In this document: piece by piece, positions 61,390 to 64,000 of the stretch
Numbering within the stretch: the stretch's first letter is position 1
How the letters are laid out: every line of letters starts with the position of its first letter
Assembly: GCF_001921205.1 (NCBI RefSeq)
Contig: NZ_MSIE01000008.1
Span: 62,001 to 126,000, forward strand
Origin: Actinophytocola xanthii
GTDB taxonomy: Bacteria; Actinomycetota; Actinomycetes; Mycobacteriales; Pseudonocardiaceae
DNA: 64,000 nt
Direction: 5' to 3'
The notes under the pieces: model-generated
What the model saw: the letters and a program-made list of their open reading frames with translations, nothing else
Told to the model about the DNA's origin: nothing
Database searches by the model: none
Translations under genes and position numbers: made by a program

Positions 61390-62394
61390 ATGCCAGCCAT
61401 CGACAACACGACGGTTCGCAACGTGATCGTCGTCGGCTCCGGCCCCGCCGGCTACACCGCGGCGGTCTACGCCGCCCGTGCCCAGCTCGAACCGCTGGTG
61501 TTCGAGGGGACGCAGTTCGGCGGTGCGCTGATGACCACGACCGAGGTCGAGAACTACCCCGGCTTCCGGGACGGGATCATGGGCCCCGACCTCATGGAGC
61601 AGATGCGCGCCCAGGCCGAGCGGTTCGGTGCCGAGCTGCGGGCCGAGGACGTCGACGAGATCCAGCTCGACGGCCCGGTGAAGTACGTCACGGCGAACGG
61701 GGTCCGCTACGCCGCCCGCGCGGTCATCCTCGCCATGGGGGCCGCGGCCCGGTACCTGCACGTTCCCGGCGAGCAGGAGCTGCTTGGCCGCGGCGTCTCC
61801 GCCTGCGCGACCTGCGACGGGTTCTTCTTCCGCGACCAGGACATCGCCGTCGTCGGCGGAGGCGACTCGGCGATGGAGGAGGCCACGTTCCTCACCCGGT
61901 TCGCCCGCTCGGTCACGATCATCCACCGGCGCCAGGAGTTCCGCGCCTCGCGGATCATGCTCGAGCGCGCCCGCGCGAACGAGAAGATCCGCTGGCAGCT
62001 GGACTCGGAGGTGCTCGAGGTGCTCGGCGAGGGCTCGGTCAAGGGGGTGCGGCTGCGGAGCACCGCCACCGGTGAGGAGTCGGTTCTCGACGTCACCGGC
62101 CTGTTCATGGCCATCGGCCACGACCCGCGCAGTGCGCTGGTCGCCGGGCAGGTCGACACCGACGAGGACGGCTACGTCCGCACCGCGCCGCAGAGCACGG
62201 TCACCAACCTGGACGGCGTCTTCGCCGCCGGCGACCTGGTCGACCGGACCTACCGCCAGGCCATCACCGCGGCCGGCTCGGGGTGCGCCGCGGCCATCGA
62301 CGCGGAACGGTGGCTGGCCGAGCACGAGGCGACGCCCGAGGCCCACAAGGCCCCAGAACTGGTCGGCGGCGGTTACGCCGCGACGGACAACTGA
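61390..62394 (+). CDS. trxB: Thioredoxin-disulfide reductase
   Basis: Low-molecular-weight thioredoxin reductase of 334 residues. Seen: FAD motif [27 protein letters not shown] motif [34 protein letters not shown], redox pair CATC in [15 protein letters not shown] near 135, and FAD ATATGD-equivalent [41 protein letters not shown] 61390 has GGGAGG 5 nt upstream. Reduces TrxA using NADPH; paired with trxA 10 bp downstream, as Rv3913-Rv3914. Confidence 0.96.
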   Translation: MPAIDNTTVRNVIVVGSGPAGYTAAVYAARAQLEPLVFEGTQFGGALMTTTEVENYPGFRDGIMGPDLMEQMRAQAERFGAELRAEDVDEIQLDGPVKYVTANGVRYAARAVILAMGAAARYLHVPGEQELLGRGVSACATCDGFFFRDQDIAVVGGGDSAMEEATFLTRFARSVTIIHRRQEFRASRIMLERARANEKIRWQLDSEVLEVLGEGSVKGVRLRSTATGEESVLDVTGLFMAIGHDPRSALVAGQVDTDEDGYVRTAPQSTVTNLDGVFAAGDLVDRTYRQAITAAGSGCAAAIDAERWLAEHEATPEAHKAPELVGGGYAATDN

Positions 62395-62404
62395 AGGAGA
62401 GAAC

Positions 62405-62734
62405 ATGGCCGGAAACACCGTCACCGTGACCGACAGCTCGTTCGCCACCGACGTGCTGGGCAGCGACAAGCCTGTGCTGGTGGACTTCTGGGCGACCTGG
62501 TGCGGTCCGTGCCGGATGGTCGCGCCGGTCCTCGAGGAGATCGCGGGCGAGCACTCGGACAAGATCACGGTCGCCAAGCTCGACGTGGACCAGAACCCCA
62601 CGGTCGCCCGTGACTACCAGGTACTGTCCATCCCGACGCTGATCCTGTTCAAGGGCGGTGAGCCGGTGAAGCAGATCGTGGGCGCCAAGCCCAAGGCCGC
62701 GCTCCTCGCGGATCTGTCCGACTACCTGGCCTGA
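62405..62734 (+). CDS. trxA: Thioredoxin
   Basis: Thioredoxin of 109 residues with the active site WCGPC in VDFWATWCGPCRMVAPVLEEIA near residue 34 and cis-proline in SIPTLILFKGGEPVKQIVGAKPKAALLADL. ATG 62405, with AAGGAGAG ahead. Second gene of the trxBA operon. Reduces protein disulfides, including those of redox-sensing regulators. The 205-bp gap to cwlM contains a GCACAA/TTGTGC dyad at 62856-62881. Confidence 0.97.
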   Translation: MAGNTVTVTDSSFATDVLGSDKPVLVDFWATWCGPCRMVAPVLEEIAGEHSDKITVAKLDVDQNPTVARDYQVLSIPTLILFKGGEPVKQIVGAKPKAALLADLSDYLA

Positions 62735-62855
62735 CAGCGTCGCGGACGGCAACTCTCGGTACGGCTCGTAGTGTCTACCGGGTGAACCGGCGTGTGGCGG
62801 GGGTCACCGAACCGACGCTCCACGTGACCCTCCGCGCCGGACTCACACTGGCAGG

Positions 62856-62881
62856 GCACAATGGTTGCGCAGCTGTTGTGC
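62856..62881 (+). promoter_or_regulatory. Dyad upstream of cwlM
   Basis: GCACAA at 62856-62861 and TTGTGC at 62876-62881 with a 14-nt centre lie about 60 bp before the cwlM ATG. A -10-like CACAAT overlaps the left arm. Could be a weak hairpin or regulator site in the cwlM promoter region. Confidence 0.3.
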
Positions 62882-62939
62882 TGCCGTAGCCGTCATTCGC
62901 GCCGACTCGAGGTCGGTGCCCGACCCGAGCGAGGGGTGC

Positions 62940-64000
62940 ATGCGGGTACTCCGCCGCGGTGATGCTGGGCCGGCAGTTGCCGAGGTCCGGGCCACGCTTG
63001 CGGGGCTTGGTCTGCTGCCGTCGAACCCGCCACCCAACGGGGCGGCCGAGGTCTTCGACGAGCTGGTCGAGCACGCGGTGCGGACCTTCCAGCAACAGCG
63101 AGGCATGATCACCGACGGGGTGCTCGGGCCGGCGACCTACCGGGCGCTGCGCGACGCGACCTACCAGCTCGGTGCGCGGCCGCTGGCCTACCTCGTGTCG
63201 TCCCCGGTGTCCGGGGACGACGTGCTCGCCCTGCAGGAGCGGCTGCTGGAGCTCGGCTACGACGCCGGCCGGCCCAACGGTGTGTTCGGCGTCCAGACCG
63301 AGGGCGCGCTGCGCAACTTCCAGCGCGACTACGGCCTGACCGTGGACGGCATCTGCGGGGCCGCGACCGTGCGGGCCCTGCGCCAGCTCTCTCCGCGGGC
63401 CCGTGGCGGCTCGCCGGTGCTGCTGCGCGAGCAGGAGCGGGTGCGCAAGGCCGGGCCGCGGCTGCGCGGCAAGCGCATCGTGATCGACCCGGGCCACGGG
63501 GGGCCGGACTCCGGTGTCTCGGTCGCCGGGGTCCGCGAGGCCGACCTGGTGTGGGACCTGGCCCGTCGGCTTGAGGGCCGGATGGTGGCCACCGGGATGC
63601 AGGCCCTGCTCTCCCGCGGCCGGGACCAGTGCCCGTCCGAGGCGGACCGGGCGCACTTCGCGAACGAGGTGGGCGCGGACCTGTACCTCTCGCTGCACTC
63701 CGACGCGAACTCGGCGCCCACCGCCCAGGGCGTCGCGAGCTTCCACTTCGGCACCGCCGGCGGGAACACCTCGACGATCGGTGAGACGCTGGCCGGGTTC
63801 GTGCAGCGCGAGCTCGTGGTCCGGACCGGTCTGCGCGACTGCCGGGCACACCCGAGGACCTGGGACACGCTTCGGCTGACCCGCTGCCCCGCGGTGCGCA
63901 TCGAGATCGGCTACCTGACCAACGCCGATGACCGGGCGAGGCTCGCCGACCCGACCTTCCGGGACGTGGTCGCCGAGGGCATCCTCGTCGCGGTCAAGCG
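62940..64000 (+). CDS. cwlM: N-acetylmuramoyl-L-alanine amidase-like CwlM (partial)
   Basis: Open to the right edge, 353 residues visible. Two peptidoglycan-binding domains (residues about 1-70: LRRGDAGPAVAEVRATLAGLGLL; and 80-140: DDVLALQERLLELGYDAGRPNGVFGVQTEGALRNFQRDYGLTVDGICGAAT) precede an Amidase_3 domain. Zinc ligands IDPGHGG, READLVW Glu, LHSDANS and RIEIGYLTN Glu are seen, so the site looks conserved. CwlM in mycobacteria acts mainly as a PknB-phosphorylated activator of MurA and not as a hydrolase. ATG 62940 follows GAGGGG; no signal peptide is seen. Position matches Rv3915. Confidence 0.93.
   Translation, partial: MRVLRRGDAGPAVAEVRATLAGLGLLPSNPPPNGAAEVFDELVEHAVRTFQQQRGMITDGVLGPATYRALRDATYQLGARPLAYLVSSPVSGDDVLALQERLLELGYDAGRPNGVFGVQTEGALRNFQRDYGLTVDGICGAATVRALRQLSPRARGGSPVLLREQERVRKAGPRLRGKRIVIDPGHGGPDSGVSVAGVREADLVWDLARRLEGRMVATGMQALLSRGRDQCPSEADRAHFANEVGADLYLSLHSDANSAPTAQGVASFHFGTAGGNTSTIGETLAGFVQRELVVRTGLRDCRAHPRTWDTLRLTRCPAVRIEIGYLTNADDRARLADPTFRDVVAEGILVAVK

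Noticed and set aside
1-64000. CRISPR array, prophage, IS element or integrase
   Set aside because: No spaced direct repeats of the CRISPR type, no transposase, integrase or phage structural genes were seen. The only long tandem repeat is the coding one in ponA.
1-64000. tRNA or rRNA genes
   Set aside because: GTTCGA-type segments (for example near 7510 and 37890) were inspected; none is part of a cloverleaf with matching acceptor and anticodon arms.

Overview
This window is chromosomal DNA of a very GC-rich actinobacterium, most likely a member of the Pseudonocardiales (Amycolatopsis-like). That rests on codon usage, frequent GTG starts, many leaderless-type promoters, actinobacterial families (DUF5318, DUF1707, DUF6049, MacS/MacR) and gene order. 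I see no phage, insertion sequence, CRISPR array, rRNA or tRNA gene. The genus is an inference.

Layout. 0-3.4 kb: leftward operon of two dynamin-like GTPases with a GrpE-like gene between them (the last gene runs off the left edge). 3.5-7.4 kb: two-component system followed by an ABC-2 type exporter. 7.4-16.6 kb: hypothetical gene behind a CRP-type site, trmB, an amidohydrolase, a large secreted subtilisin-like protease, an ECF sigma factor with a CU044_5270-type membrane partner, and an SDR. 16.6-22.1 kb: tandem phoX phosphatase genes with a PHO-box-like site, a LUD protein and an HxlR regulator. 22-36 kb: a block syntenic with M. tuberculosis Rv0046c-Rv0058: ino1, padR, DUF5318, ponA, GT87, rpsF-ssb-rpsR-rplI, dnaB; a second GT87 protein, an AP endonuclease and a secreted protein sit inside it. 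36-52 kb: ECF sigma with SnoaL domain, SDR, AI-2E family protein, MacS/MacR, serS, DUF1707, tdh-kbl, class A beta-lactamase, leuS, SdpI, YqgE and an MFS protein. 52-64 kb: a block syntenic with Rv3907c-Rv3915: pcnA, mutT4, DUF6049, murJ, separate pseudokinase, sigM, anti-sigma, trxB, trxA, cwlM (cut by the right edge). In relatives this block lies next to parAB-rnpA-rpmH-dnaA, so the chromosomal origin is probably a little beyond the right end.

How the genes fit together. Three themes recur: cell-envelope building and lipid II handling (ponA, murJ, pseudokinase, cwlM, GT87 proteins, beta-lactamase, ino1 for inositol lipids and mycothiol); replication and translation (dnaB, ssb, ribosomal proteins, leuS, serS, trmB, pcnA); and stress or redox control (sigM/anti-sigma, trxBA, several two-component and sigma systems).

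Most notable signals: a leucine-codon leader peptide plus terminator ahead of leuS, which may also govern a beta-lactamase gene 2 bp downstream of leuS; a perfect LexA/SOS-type box and a group of DnaA-box-like sequences upstream of dnaB; the GrpE gene inside the dynamin pair; a PHO-like direct repeat at one of two phoX paralogues; a separate MurJ and pseudokinase where mycobacteria have one fused protein; and recurrent TANNNT-N6-8-RTG leaderless promoters.
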